Position numbers and translations under genes: made by a program. Positions 12,707 through 20,384 of a DNA stretch of 21,719 nucleotides are shown here, one piece after another. Numbering within the stretch: position 1 is the first letter of the stretch; every line of letters starts with the position of its first letter. The notes under the pieces were generated by a model that saw nothing but the letters and a program-made list of their open reading frames with translations, was not told the DNA's origin and made no database searches. Source of the stretch: JAWWPG01 sp038254365 (lineage in GTDB: Bacteria > Actinomycetota > Actinomycetes > Propionibacteriales > Nocardioidaceae); the NCBI GenBank assembly GCA_038254365.1, contig JBBSGI010000051.1, positions 1 to 21,719 on the forward strand, read 5' to 3'.

Positions 12707-14779
12707 GTGGGCATACGAGATGTCGGCAAGCGCTTGTTGCTGGGGCGCAAGCTCCGCAACACACAGCTGGGGGAGACCCTTCTCCCGAAGCGCATTGCGC
12801 TACCGGTCTTCGCGAGCGACGCCCTCTCCTCCGTGGGCTACGCGCCGGACGAGATCTTCCTGACCCTGTCAGCAGCCGGTCTCGCCTACTACTCGATCTC
12901 CTGGAAGATCGGCATCGCGGTCGCCCTGGTGATGCTCACCGTCGTGGCGTCGTACCGCCAGAACGTGCAGGCCTACCAGTCCGGTGGCGGCGACTACGAG
13001 GTCGCCGGCACGAACATCGGGCCGACGGCGGGACTCACCGTCGCCAGCGCGTTGATGGTCGACTACGTCCTGACCGTCGCGGTGTCGATCTCCTCGGCGG
13101 CGCAGTACGCCGCGGCGGCCATCAGCCCCCTGCAGGGGCACGAGGCGTTGCTGGCGATCATCGCCACCGTCTTCCTCATGACGGTCAACCTGCGAGGCGT
13201 CAAGGAGTCCGGAACCGCGTTCGCGATTCCGACGTACATCTTCATGGTGTCGATTCTCACGATGGCCGGCTACGGCTTCATCCGCTACTTCACCGGGACC
13301 TTGCCCGACTCGGAGAACGCGGCCTTCAGCGTGCAGGGCACCGAGAAGCTCACCGGAGGCATCGGCAGCTTCGCGGTGGTCTTCCTGGTGCTCCGGGCGT
13401 TCGCGTCGGGCTCGGCGGCGCTGACCGGGGTCGAGGCGATCAGCAACGGTGTCCCGGCTTTCCGCAAACCCAAGGGACGCAACGCCGCCACCACGCTGCT
13501 GCTCCTCGGGACGATCGCGATCACCATGGGGCTGTCCATCCTGATCCTGGGCAACCTGATGAACGTCCGGCTGGCCGACGTGGACAACGGCGTGCGCCTG
13601 GTCAGCCCCAGCGGTCAGGTGATGGACCGCGACTTCGCCCAGGACCCGGTGATCGTGCAGCTCGCAAGGGGCATCTTCGACAACTTCTCGCTCGCGTTCT
13701 ATCTGGTGGCAGCCGCGACCGGCGTGATCTTGGTGCTGGCGGCGAACACGGCCTTCAACGGCTTCCCGGTGCTCGCCTCGATCCTTGCCCGGGACGGCTT
13801 CCTGCCCCGCCAGCTGCATACGCGCGGTGACCGGTTGGCCTTCTCCAACGGCATCCTGTTGCTCGCGGGCTTCGCCGTCGTCCTGATCTACGCCTTCGAC
13901 GCGCAGGTCACCCGGCTGATCCAGCTGTACATCGTCGGGGTGTTCGTCTCCTTCACCACCAGCCAGACCGGCATGATCCGACATTGGACGCGACATCTGC
14001 GCACGGAGCGGGACCGGCACACCCGACGCCGGATGCAGCGCAGCCGCGTCATCAACACGATCGGGCTCACCGTCACCGCGTTCGTGCTCATCATCGTGCT
14101 GATCACCAAGTTCGTGCACGGCGCTTGGATCGCGATCCTCGCGATGGTCCTGCTGTTCTTCCTGATGCGCGGCATCCGACGGCACTACGACCGGGTCGCA
14201 CTCGAGCTCCAGGCCGCCGAGGAGGACGTCGCGCTGCCGTCGCGGATCCACGCGATCGTGCTGGTCTCGAAAGTGCACCGGCCCACGTTGCGCGCACTCG
14301 CCTACGCCAAGGCCTCGCGTCCCAACACCCTCGAGGCGGTCACCGTCGACGTCGACGACGACGTCACGGCGAACCTGCTCCGAACGTGGGACTCCGAGGG
14401 AGTCTCGGTCCCGCTCAAGGTGCTGGCGTCGCCGTACCGGGAGATCACCAAGCCGGTCCTCGACTACGTGCGCGCCTTGCGCCGCAAGAGCCCCCGGGAC
14501 GTGGTGATGGTTTACATCCCCGAGTACGTCGTCGGCCGGTGGTGGGAGCAGCTGCTGCACAACCAGAGTGCGCTGCGGCTCAAGGGGCGGCTGCTCTTCA
14601 CGCCCGGTGTCATGGTGACGTCGGTGCCGTTCCAGCTGCGGTCCTCGGCGCTGGCGGAGCGTCGCCTCGAACGGCCGACCGCGGTCGTGGGCAGCGTACG
14701 GCGGGGGCCGGCCCGGATACCGCGCAAGCGCGCCATGAAGCGCAGCGAAGCCGAGGATGTGGACAACGGCAGCGGCTGA
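12707..14779 (+). CDS. APC/KUP-type permease, KimA-like potassium transporter
   Basis: A 690-residue transporter with about 12 helices (residues about 30-485) and a cytosolic C-terminal domain. It closely resembles B. subtilis KimA, a high-affinity K+:H+ symporter. Shared stretches are FASDALSSVGY (Asp38, Tyr45), SYRQNVQAYQSGGGDY, VDYVLTVAVSIS (Asp119, Thr123), NLRGVKESG, GSAALTGVEAISNGVPAF (Thr239, Glu242), LVLAANTAFNGFPVLA and ARDGFLPRQ. As I recall, these residues line the K+ site of KimA. The C-terminal part ends WEQLLHNQSALRLKGRLLF, again as in KimA, where that domain binds c-di-AMP. Actinobacterial homologues are usually annotated only as APC permease. Start GTG 12707 from the promoter. 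Function inferred by homology recall. Confidence 0.87.
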   Translation: MGIRDVGKRLLLGRKLRNTQLGETLLPKRIALPVFASDALSSVGYAPDEIFLTLSAAGLAYYSISWKIGIAVALVMLTVVASYRQNVQAYQSGGGDYEVAGTNIGPTAGLTVASALMVDYVLTVAVSISSAAQYAAAAISPLQGHEALLAIIATVFLMTVNLRGVKESGTAFAIPTYIFMVSILTMAGYGFIRYFTGTLPDSENAAFSVQGTEKLTGGIGSFAVVFLVLRAFASGSAALTGVEAISNGVPAFRKPKGRNAATTLLLLGTIAITMGLSILILGNLMNVRLADVDNGVRLVSPSGQVMDRDFAQDPVIVQLARGIFDNFSLAFYLVAAATGVILVLAANTAFNGFPVLASILARDGFLPRQLHTRGDRLAFSNGILLLAGFAVVLIYAFDAQVTRLIQLYIVGVFVSFTTSQTGMIRHWTRHLRTERDRHTRRRMQRSRVINTIGLTVTAFVLIIVLITKFVHGAWIAILAMVLLFFLMRGIRRHYDRVALELQAAEEDVALPSRIHAIVLVSKVHRPTLRALAYAKASRPNTLEAVTVDVDDDVTANLLRTWDSEGVSVPLKVLASPYREITKPVLDYVRALRRKSPRDVVMVYIPEYVVGRWWEQLLHNQSALRLKGRLLFTPGVMVTSVPFQLRSSALAERRLERPTAVVGSVRRGPARIPRKRAMKRSEAEDVDNGSG

Positions 14780-14809
14780 GGCCGGGGATGCGTGGGATTC
14801 CGAAATGAT

Positions 14810-14829
14810 GTATCTTGATGTCAAGATAC
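14810..14829. promoter_or_regulatory. Operator-like inverted repeat upstream of acn
   Basis: GTATCTTGATGTCAAGATAC has perfect 9-bp arms with a TG spacer. It ends 19 bp before the aconitase ATG, ahead of the GAGGGAG ribosome site. The form fits a MarR-type dimer site. I recall similar TTGATGTCAA sites for TamR, the MarR-family regulator of aconitase and trans-aconitate methyltransferase in Streptomyces, but could not check the consensus. No regulator gene for it lies in the window. Confidence 0.7.
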
Positions 14830-14848
14830 TTGGTGAGGGAGTGCAGAG

Positions 14849-17683
14849 ATGAGCAGCGGGAACAGTTTCGGGGCCAAAGGACCGCTCGAGGTCGGTAGTG
14901 AGTCCTACCAGATCTACCGACTCTCGAGCGTGTCGGGTGACGGCCTTGACGTGGCGAGCCTGCCGTACAGCCTCAAGGTGCTCCTGGAGAATCTGCTGCG
15001 CACCGAGGACGGCCGCGACATCACCGTCGAAGACGTGCGGGCCGTCGCCGGTTGGGACGCGGACAGTGAGCCCAGCAAGGAGATCCAGTACACGCCGGCC
15101 CGGGTGATCATGCAGGACTTCACCGGCGTCCCGGCGATCGTCGACCTGGCCACCATGCGGGAGGCGATGAGCGACCTGGGCGGTGACCCGACGGCGATCA
15201 ACCCGTTGGCGCCGGCCGAGCTGGTGATCGACCACTCGGTGATCGCCGACGTCTTCGGCACCTCGGCAGCCTTCCAGCGCAACGTCGACATCGAGTACGG
15301 CCGCAACAAGGAGCGCTACCAGTTCCTGCGGTGGGGACAAGGCGCCTTCGACAACTTCAAGGTGGTGCCGCCGGGCACCGGCATCGTGCACCAGGTCAAC
15401 ATCGAACACCTGGCCAAGGTGGTCTATGTGCGCGACGGTGTCGCCTACCCGGACACGTGCGTCGGCACCGACTCGCACACCACGATGGTCAACGGGCTCG
15501 GCGTCGTCGGGTGGGGGGTCGGCGGTATCGAGGCCGAGGCGGCGATGCTCGGCCAGCCCGTGTCGATGCTGATCCCACGGGTCGTGGGCTTCAAGCTGGC
15601 CGGTGAGCTGCCCGAGGGGGCCACCGCCACCGACCTGGTGCTGACCATCACCGAGATGCTGCGCAAGCACGGAGTCGTGGGCAAGTTCGTCGAGTTCTAC
15701 GGCGCCGGGGTGTCCGCCGTACCGGTGGCCAACCGCGCCACCATCGGCAACATGTCCCCCGAGTACGGCTCCACGATCGCGGTCTTCCCGATCGACGAGG
15801 CCACCTTGACCTACCTGCGGCTCACCGGCCGTGACGACCAGCAGGTGGCGCTCGTCGAGGCGTACGCCAAGGAGCAGGACCTCTGGCACGACCCGGCGGC
15901 CGAGCCCCGCTACTCCGAGCGTCTCGAGCTCGACCTCTCGACGGTGGTGCCCTCGATCGCCGGTCCGAAGCGGCCGCAGGACCGGATCTCGCTCGACGAC
16001 GCCAAGGCGGCCTTCCGCCGGGTGCTCGGCGACTACGTCACGAGCGACGACACGCGAAAGGCCGAGCAGGGCTACGACGAGGCGTCGGCCGAGTCCTTCC
16101 CGGCCAGCGACGCGCCGTCGTACTCCGGTCACAACGACTCGGCACCTCCGACCGGGCACGCGTCGGGCGACGACGACCGTGACGGCAACCGGGCGCGCAA
16201 CCCGATCGCGGTGACTCTGCAGGACGGCTCGAGCTTCGAGATCGACCACGGTGCCGTTGCCATCGCGGCCATCACCTCGTGCACGAACACCTCCAACCCC
16301 TCGGTGATGATAGGCGCGGCGCTGCTGGCCAAGAACGCCGTGGAGAAGGGGCTCACCCGCAAACCGTGGGTCAAGACGACCCTCGCCCCCGGGTCGAAGG
16401 TCGTCACGGACTACTACGAGCGAGCCGGGCTCACGCCGTACCTGGAGAAGCTCGGCTTCAACCTGGTCGGCTACGGGTGCACGACCTGCATCGGAAACTC
16501 GGGGCCGCTGATCCCCGAGGTCAGTGCGGCGGTCAACGAGGGCGACCTGGCGGTGGCGGCCGTGCTGTCGGGCAACCGCAACTTCGAGGGGCGGATCAAC
16601 CCCGACATCAAGCTGAACTACCTGGCCTCGCCGCCTCTGGTGGTCGCCTATGCGATCGCGGGCTCGATGGACGTCGACCTGCTCACCGAGCCGCTCGGCC
16701 AGGACACCGCGGGCAACGACGTGTTCCTCAAGGACATCTGGCCGGCTCCCGCCGAGGTCGAGGAGGTCGTCGCAGGCTCGATCACTGCCGAGATGTTCGC
16801 CAACGACTACGCGGACGTGTTCGCGGGCGACGACCAGTGGACGTCCCTGTCCACCCCCGAAGGGGCGACCTTCGCCTGGGACCTGGAATCGACGTACGTC
16901 CGGAAACCGCCTTATTTCGAAGGGATGTCGGAGGCGCCGGCCCCGGTCGAGGACATCCACGGTGCGCGGGTGCTGGCCATGCTCGGTGACTCCGTGACCA
17001 CCGACCACATCTCTCCGGCGGGCGCGATCAAGCGCGACTCACCGGCCGGCCAGTACCTGTCGGAGCACGGCGTCGAGCCGCGCGACTTCAACTCGTACGG
17101 GTCCCGGCGCGGCAACCACGAGGTCATGGTGCGCGGCACCTTCGCCAACATCCGGCTGCGCAACCAGCTGGCGCCGGGCACAGAGGGTGGCTACACCCGC
17201 CTGCTGCTCGATGGGCAGAGCGCCGCGGACGGCGAGGTGACGTCGATCTACGAGGCGTCCCGGGTCTATGCCGAGGCGGGTACGCCGCTGGTGATCCTCG
17301 CGGGCAAGGAGTACGGGTCCGGCTCGTCCCGGGACTGGGCGGCCAAGGGCACCGCGCTGCTGGGTGCTCGGGCGGTCATCGCCGAGTCCTACGAGCGGAT
17401 CCACCGCTCGAACCTGATCGGCATGGGCGTGCTGCCCCTGCAGTACCCCGCGGGTGAGAACGCCGAGTCGTTGGGGCTGAGCGGCGAGGAGACGTTCGAG
17501 ATCACCGGCGTGGAGGCGATGAACGACGGCGACAAGCCGGCGACCGTACGGGTGCAGGGCACCGGAGGGAAGGCCGCCGTGGAGTTCGACGCCGTGGTCC
17601 GCATCGACACCCCCGGCGAGCTCGGCTACTACCGACACGGCGGCATCATGCACTACGTGCTCCGCAGCATCCGCAACCGCTGA
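14849..17683 (+). CDS. acnA: Aconitate hydratase A (aconitase)
   Basis: A 944-residue AcnA-type aconitase, interconverting citrate and isocitrate in the TCA cycle. The [4Fe-4S] ligands are Cys478 (SCTNTSNPS), Cys544 and Cys547 (GCTTCIGNSGPL). N-terminal landmarks are SLPYSLKVLLENLLR, QDFTGVPAIVDLA, DHSV and GTDSHTTMVNGLG. C-terminal swivel-domain landmarks are GDSVTTDHISPAGAI, NSYGSRRGNHEVMVRG, AGKEYGSGSSRDWAAKG and SYERIHRSNLIGMGVLP. An Asp/Ser/Gly-rich insert of about 45 residues (about 410-450, including SAESFPASDAPSYSGHNDS) before NPIAVTLQDG is typical of actinobacterial enzymes. ATG 14849 has GAGGGAG upstream. It appears monocistronic. Confidence 0.98.
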   Translation: MSSGNSFGAKGPLEVGSESYQIYRLSSVSGDGLDVASLPYSLKVLLENLLRTEDGRDITVEDVRAVAGWDADSEPSKEIQYTPARVIMQDFTGVPAIVDLATMREAMSDLGGDPTAINPLAPAELVIDHSVIADVFGTSAAFQRNVDIEYGRNKERYQFLRWGQGAFDNFKVVPPGTGIVHQVNIEHLAKVVYVRDGVAYPDTCVGTDSHTTMVNGLGVVGWGVGGIEAEAAMLGQPVSMLIPRVVGFKLAGELPEGATATDLVLTITEMLRKHGVVGKFVEFYGAGVSAVPVANRATIGNMSPEYGSTIAVFPIDEATLTYLRLTGRDDQQVALVEAYAKEQDLWHDPAAEPRYSERLELDLSTVVPSIAGPKRPQDRISLDDAKAAFRRVLGDYVTSDDTRKAEQGYDEASAESFPASDAPSYSGHNDSAPPTGHASGDDDRDGNRARNPIAVTLQDGSSFEIDHGAVAIAAITSCTNTSNPSVMIGAALLAKNAVEKGLTRKPWVKTTLAPGSKVVTDYYERAGLTPYLEKLGFNLVGYGCTTCIGNSGPLIPEVSAAVNEGDLAVAAVLSGNRNFEGRINPDIKLNYLASPPLVVAYAIAGSMDVDLLTEPLGQDTAGNDVFLKDIWPAPAEVEEVVAGSITAEMFANDYADVFAGDDQWTSLSTPEGATFAWDLESTYVRKPPYFEGMSEAPAPVEDIHGARVLAMLGDSVTTDHISPAGAIKRDSPAGQYLSEHGVEPRDFNSYGSRRGNHEVMVRGTFANIRLRNQLAPGTEGGYTRLLLDGQSAADGEVTSIYEASRVYAEAGTPLVILAGKEYGSGSSRDWAAKGTALLGARAVIAESYERIHRSNLIGMGVLPLQYPAGENAESLGLSGEETFEITGVEAMNDGDKPATVRVQGTGGKAAVEFDAVVRIDTPGELGYYRHGGIMHYVLRSIRNR

Positions 17684-17777
17684 TCGACGCGTCGTCGCGA
17701 TGCGGGCGGCTCGACCTGGCGTGGTGGAGCGCGTGCGGTTCTCCCTGCTCGTCGACGCGCTGTCCTGGGGGTGATCC
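17684..17777. other. Convergent gap between acn and HIT gene
   Basis: These 94 bp separate two converging units. AGCGCGT (17728-17734) and ACGCGCT (17755-17761) form a perfect 7-bp GC stem with a 20-nt loop, a possible shared terminator though no T-run follows. A 24-codon frame at 17700 lacks a ribosome site and is not called. Confidence 0.3.
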
Positions 17778-18224
17778 TCAGTCCCCGGTGACGGCGTCGA
17801 TTTGCTCGCGCAGCCGATCGGCGTAGTCCGCGGCCTCCGCGTCGTCGGCGTACCGGGTGCGCGGCCAGAAGAACCCGCGCAGCCCGTCTCCCTTGCTGCG
17901 AGGTACGACGTGCCCGTGCAGGTGGGGGACCGACTGGCTGACGACGTTGTTGACCGCGACGAAGGTCCCTTGGGCGCCGAGGGCCACGACCATCGCGGCC
18001 GCGACCCGCTGGAGGGCGCCCAGAAACCCGGGCCCCTGGTCGGGCGGCAGGTCCAGCAGCGTCTCGACGTGCTGCCGAGGCACCACCAGGGTGTGGCCCT
18101 TGAAGACCGGCCTGGTGTCGAGAAGCGCCACCGTCTCGGGGCCGTCGTACACGATGTGCGCCGACTCCTCGCCGGCCACGATCCGGCAGAACAGGCAGGG
18201 GGGCTCCTGAGCTCTCGCCATCAT
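17778..18224 (-). CDS. HIT family protein (nucleotide hydrolase)
   Basis: A 148-residue histidine-triad protein. The catalytic triad is HLHGHV (His101, His103, His105), followed by the second half VPRSKGDGLRGFFW. CLFC (Cys10, Cys13) near the N-terminus forms part of the zinc site seen in bacterial HIT hydrolases. PVFKGHTLVVPRQH is the usual nucleotide-pocket segment. These enzymes cleave nucleoside phosphoramidates or Ap4A-type dinucleotides, but the exact substrate is unknown. ATG 18224 overlaps the histidine kinase TGA (ATGA), and GGAG lies six bases upstream, so it is translated from the two-component operon. Confidence 0.92.
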   Translation of the reverse strand: MMARAQEPPCLFCRIVAGEESAHIVYDGPETVALLDTRPVFKGHTLVVPRQHVETLLDLPPDQGPGFLGALQRVAAAMVVALGAQGTFVAVNNVVSQSVPHLHGHVVPRSKGDGLRGFFWPRTRYADDAEAADYADRLREQIDAVTGD

Positions 18225-19621
18225 GTTGACTCCGCGGTTCGCTCTCGCTGTACCGAGCCGGTCCGGCCCTTGTGGGTATCTCGTGACCTGGGCGACCGGG
18301 GGAGACTGAACGCGACGGTAAGACCGCCTCCGGGCGTCTCGGCCAGCTCGATCGTACCGTGGCCGGCCGTGACCAGACGATCGACGATCGCCAAGCCGAG
18401 GCCGGTACCGCCTGTGTCTGCGTGGTTGGTAGTGAAGCGCTGGAACGCCCGCTCACGTTGTTGAGGCGTCATCCCGGGACCATCGTCGGTGACCGTGATG
18501 ATCGCCGTGTCCCCGTCTGCCATGAGGTGGATCCGGACGTGACGTGGCGGCGGTTCCAGGTCGAAGCAGTTCCCCAGCAGGTTGTCGAGAACCTGTCTCA
18601 GGTGTTCGGGAACAGCCCAGGTGGGTACGTCGGGGCCCGGCAGCAGAACGAGCTCGACGCCAGCCTCGGCCGCCAGGGGGGCCCAGGCCTCGACCCGCTC
18701 CGTGATCACCGCTCGTGTCTCGACCGAGATGGGCTTGTCGGTCGTTGACTCGGCCCGGGCGACCGCGAGCAGACCGTCAACCAACCGAGACAGCCGATTG
18801 AGCTCCATGATCGCGCCGAGAAGCTCGGCACGGTTGTGTGGTGTCTCTTGCGTCAGCAGTTCGAGCCGTAGCCGAAGCGCGGACATCGGGGTCCGAAGCT
18901 GGTGAGACACGTCCGCGATCACCGCTCGATGGCGGTCCAGGAGAGTGCTGAGCCGAGCCGCCATGACGTCGAAGCTGACAGCCAGCCGTCGTACCTCTGG
19001 CGGTCCGTCCACGATGCCGGACCGCGCCTCAAGATCCCCCGCACCGACATATCGGGCCGCTTCCTCCAAACGCCGCAGCGGCCGCGAGACCCACCGCGAC
19101 AGCCACGACGCCAGCAGCACCGACAATGCTGCCGCAAGAACCGCTATCCCGGCGAGAGTGAGCCACAGCAGGTGGATCCGGCCTTCGAGAGGTTCGGTGG
19201 GTCGACCGAGGACGACGACTCCCTTGCGGGTCGAGCCCTCGCGGATGGGCATGACGGCGAGAAGCATGGTCTCGCCACTGGCCTTGACATTGAAGACGCC
19301 GGGACGAGTGGAGGCGGCCTCCCTGGGGCCGATCGGAACGGAGATGCCCGCGCGATCGATAGGGTCGCCCGCTGAGTTGAGCAGCACGATGCCCTCGCCG
19401 GCACCGGCGAGTCTACGTAGGTCGCCGGCCAGCCCAGTGACTTCAGATTTGTCGGAGAGCCGTTCCTCGGCGACGCCGGCGATGAGCCGGGCTTGGTTGA
19501 GGGCCGCATCGGAGTAGTCCTGCCTGACTTGGGACGCCGTCTCGATACCGAGCGGGACCACCACGCCACCTAGCAGTGCCGCCGTCAGCGCCAGCAGCGC
19601 CGCCAGGATCCGGCGGGTCAG
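18221..19621 (-). CDS. Sensor histidine kinase, apparent CTG start
   Basis: A 466-residue membrane histidine kinase if started at CTG 19621. Order: helix 1 LTRRILAALLALTAALLGG, an extracytoplasmic sensor of about 120 residues, helix 2 (IHLLWLTLAGIAVLAAALSV), HAMP (SRWVSRPLRRLEEAARYVGA), H-box DVSHQLRTPMSALRLRLE with phospho-His240, N-box DNLLGNCFD, G1 DDGPGM, G2 GGTGLGLAIVD. The first ATG/GTG/TTG in frame is GTG 19564, which would cut off helix 1 and leave the sensor domain with no N-terminal anchor. CTG 19621 overlaps the regulator stop (CTGA), just as neighbouring pairs overlap with ATGA or GTGA, so it is preferred. The signal sensed is unknown. Confidence 0.85.
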   Translation of the reverse strand: MTRRILAALLALTAALLGGVVVPLGIETASQVRQDYSDAALNQARLIAGVAEERLSDKSEVTGLAGDLRRLAGAGEGIVLLNSAGDPIDRAGISVPIGPREAASTRPGVFNVKASGETMLLAVMPIREGSTRKGVVVLGRPTEPLEGRIHLLWLTLAGIAVLAAALSVLLASWLSRWVSRPLRRLEEAARYVGAGDLEARSGIVDGPPEVRRLAVSFDVMAARLSTLLDRHRAVIADVSHQLRTPMSALRLRLELLTQETPHNRAELLGAIMELNRLSRLVDGLLAVARAESTTDKPISVETRAVITERVEAWAPLAAEAGVELVLLPGPDVPTWAVPEHLRQVLDNLLGNCFDLEPPPRHVRIHLMADGDTAIITVTDDGPGMTPQQRERAFQRFTTNHADTGGTGLGLAIVDRLVTAGHGTIELAETPGGGLTVAFSLPRSPRSRDTHKGRTGSVQRERTAEST

Positions 19622-20307
19622 GGACGGTCCCCAAGCCGGAACCCCCGACCGTAGACGGTCTGGATGGCCGTCGGGCTGCCGAGTTTGCGGCGCAACGCGG
19701 CGACGTGGACGTCCAGCACCTTGGTGGGGCCGTACCAGTGCTCATCCCACACGCTGCTGAAGATTTCCTCTCGTGACACGACCCGCCCCGGTTCGACGAT
19801 CAGGGTCCGCAAGATGTCAAACTCGCGCCCGGTCGCGGCGATCTCCCCGCCCTCGAGAAAGACGCGGCGTGAACGCTCGTCCAGCGTGAGCCTGCCATGC
19901 CGATGGACTCCGGCTGCCTCGGGAGGCGCCCGTCGGAGCAGGGCACGTATGCGAGCCGTGAGCTCGGCGAATCCGAACGGCTTGACGAGGTAGTCGTCGG
20001 CTCCGAGGTCCAGTGCGGACACCCGGTCGGCTTCCTCACCGCGCGCGGTGATAACCAGGATGGGCACGTCGCTCCGGCGGCGCAACTCGCGGCATACCTC
20101 GACGCCGTCGATGTCGGGGAGGCCCAGGTCCAACAGGATGAGATCAGGGATCGGCGCGACCAACGCCTCCGCACCGGACGCCACTCGGCTCACGTCGTAA
20201 CTCTCGCGGCGAAGACCGGGAAGCAGTTGCCCGACAATACCTTCGTCGTCCTCGACGACGAGGACTCGGAGCCCCGGCTCCACCACCGCAGGAGTCTGGT
20301 GTTCCAT
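19618..20307 (-). CDS. OmpR-family response regulator
   Basis: A 229-residue response regulator. The receiver domain has acidic pocket Glu19-Asp20-Asp21 (VLVVEDDEG), phospho-acceptor Asp60 (LILLDLGLPDIDG), the conserved Thr in VITARG and Lys in YLVKPFGFAELTARI. The C-terminal winged-helix DNA-binding domain runs from about residue 135 (HGRLTLDERSRRVFLEGG), with LTPTEFxLL-like TGREFDILRTLI, WYGPTKVLDVHVAALRRKLG and QTVYGRGFRL. First gene of the regulator-kinase-HIT operon. The ATG is placed exactly seven bases after the -10 TAGCGT, so leaderless. It is divergent from the DoxX-Rieske gene across 77 bp. Confidence 0.96.
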   Translation of the reverse strand: MEHQTPAVVEPGLRVLVVEDDEGIVGQLLPGLRRESYDVSRVASGAEALVAPIPDLILLDLGLPDIDGVEVCRELRRRSDVPILVITARGEEADRVSALDLGADDYLVKPFGFAELTARIRALLRRAPPEAAGVHRHGRLTLDERSRRVFLEGGEIAATGREFDILRTLIVEPGRVVSREEIFSSVWDEHWYGPTKVLDVHVAALRRKLGSPTAIQTVYGRGFRLGDRP

Positions 20308-20313
20308 GGCGCC

Positions 20314-20319
20314 ACGCTA
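20314..20319 (-). promoter_or_regulatory. -10 element TAGCGT, leaderless response regulator
   Basis: On the minus strand the last T falls at 20314, which puts +1 exactly on the ATG at 20307. No Shine-Dalgarno sequence is seen. Confidence 0.55.
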
Positions 20320-20326
20320 CGTCCTC

Positions 20327-20356
20327 GACCTGAAGGTCCGTGATCTGAACGAGTTC
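20327..20356. promoter_or_regulatory. Two short inverted repeats in divergent promoter region
   Basis: GACC-TGAA-GGTC (20327-20338) and GAAC-GA-GTTC (20347-20356) lie side by side between the response regulator and DoxX-Rieske starts, with CTGAA repeated directly at 15-bp spacing. They are candidate sites for the regulator encoded here. Repeats this short can arise by chance. Confidence 0.3.
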
Positions 20357-20384
20357 TTGGCAGGTCGTCGCCCACCATGGAGTC

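Noticed and set aside
12869..17008. 1379-residue open frame on the minus strand
   Set aside because: It lies opposite the clear permease and aconitase genes and is low-complexity Arg/His/Gly/Val-rich, typical of antisense shadows in GC-rich DNA.
17700..17774. 24-codon frame between acn and HIT (MRAARPGVVERVRFSLLVDA...)
   Set aside because: No ribosome binding site, very short, unrecognised; left uncalled.
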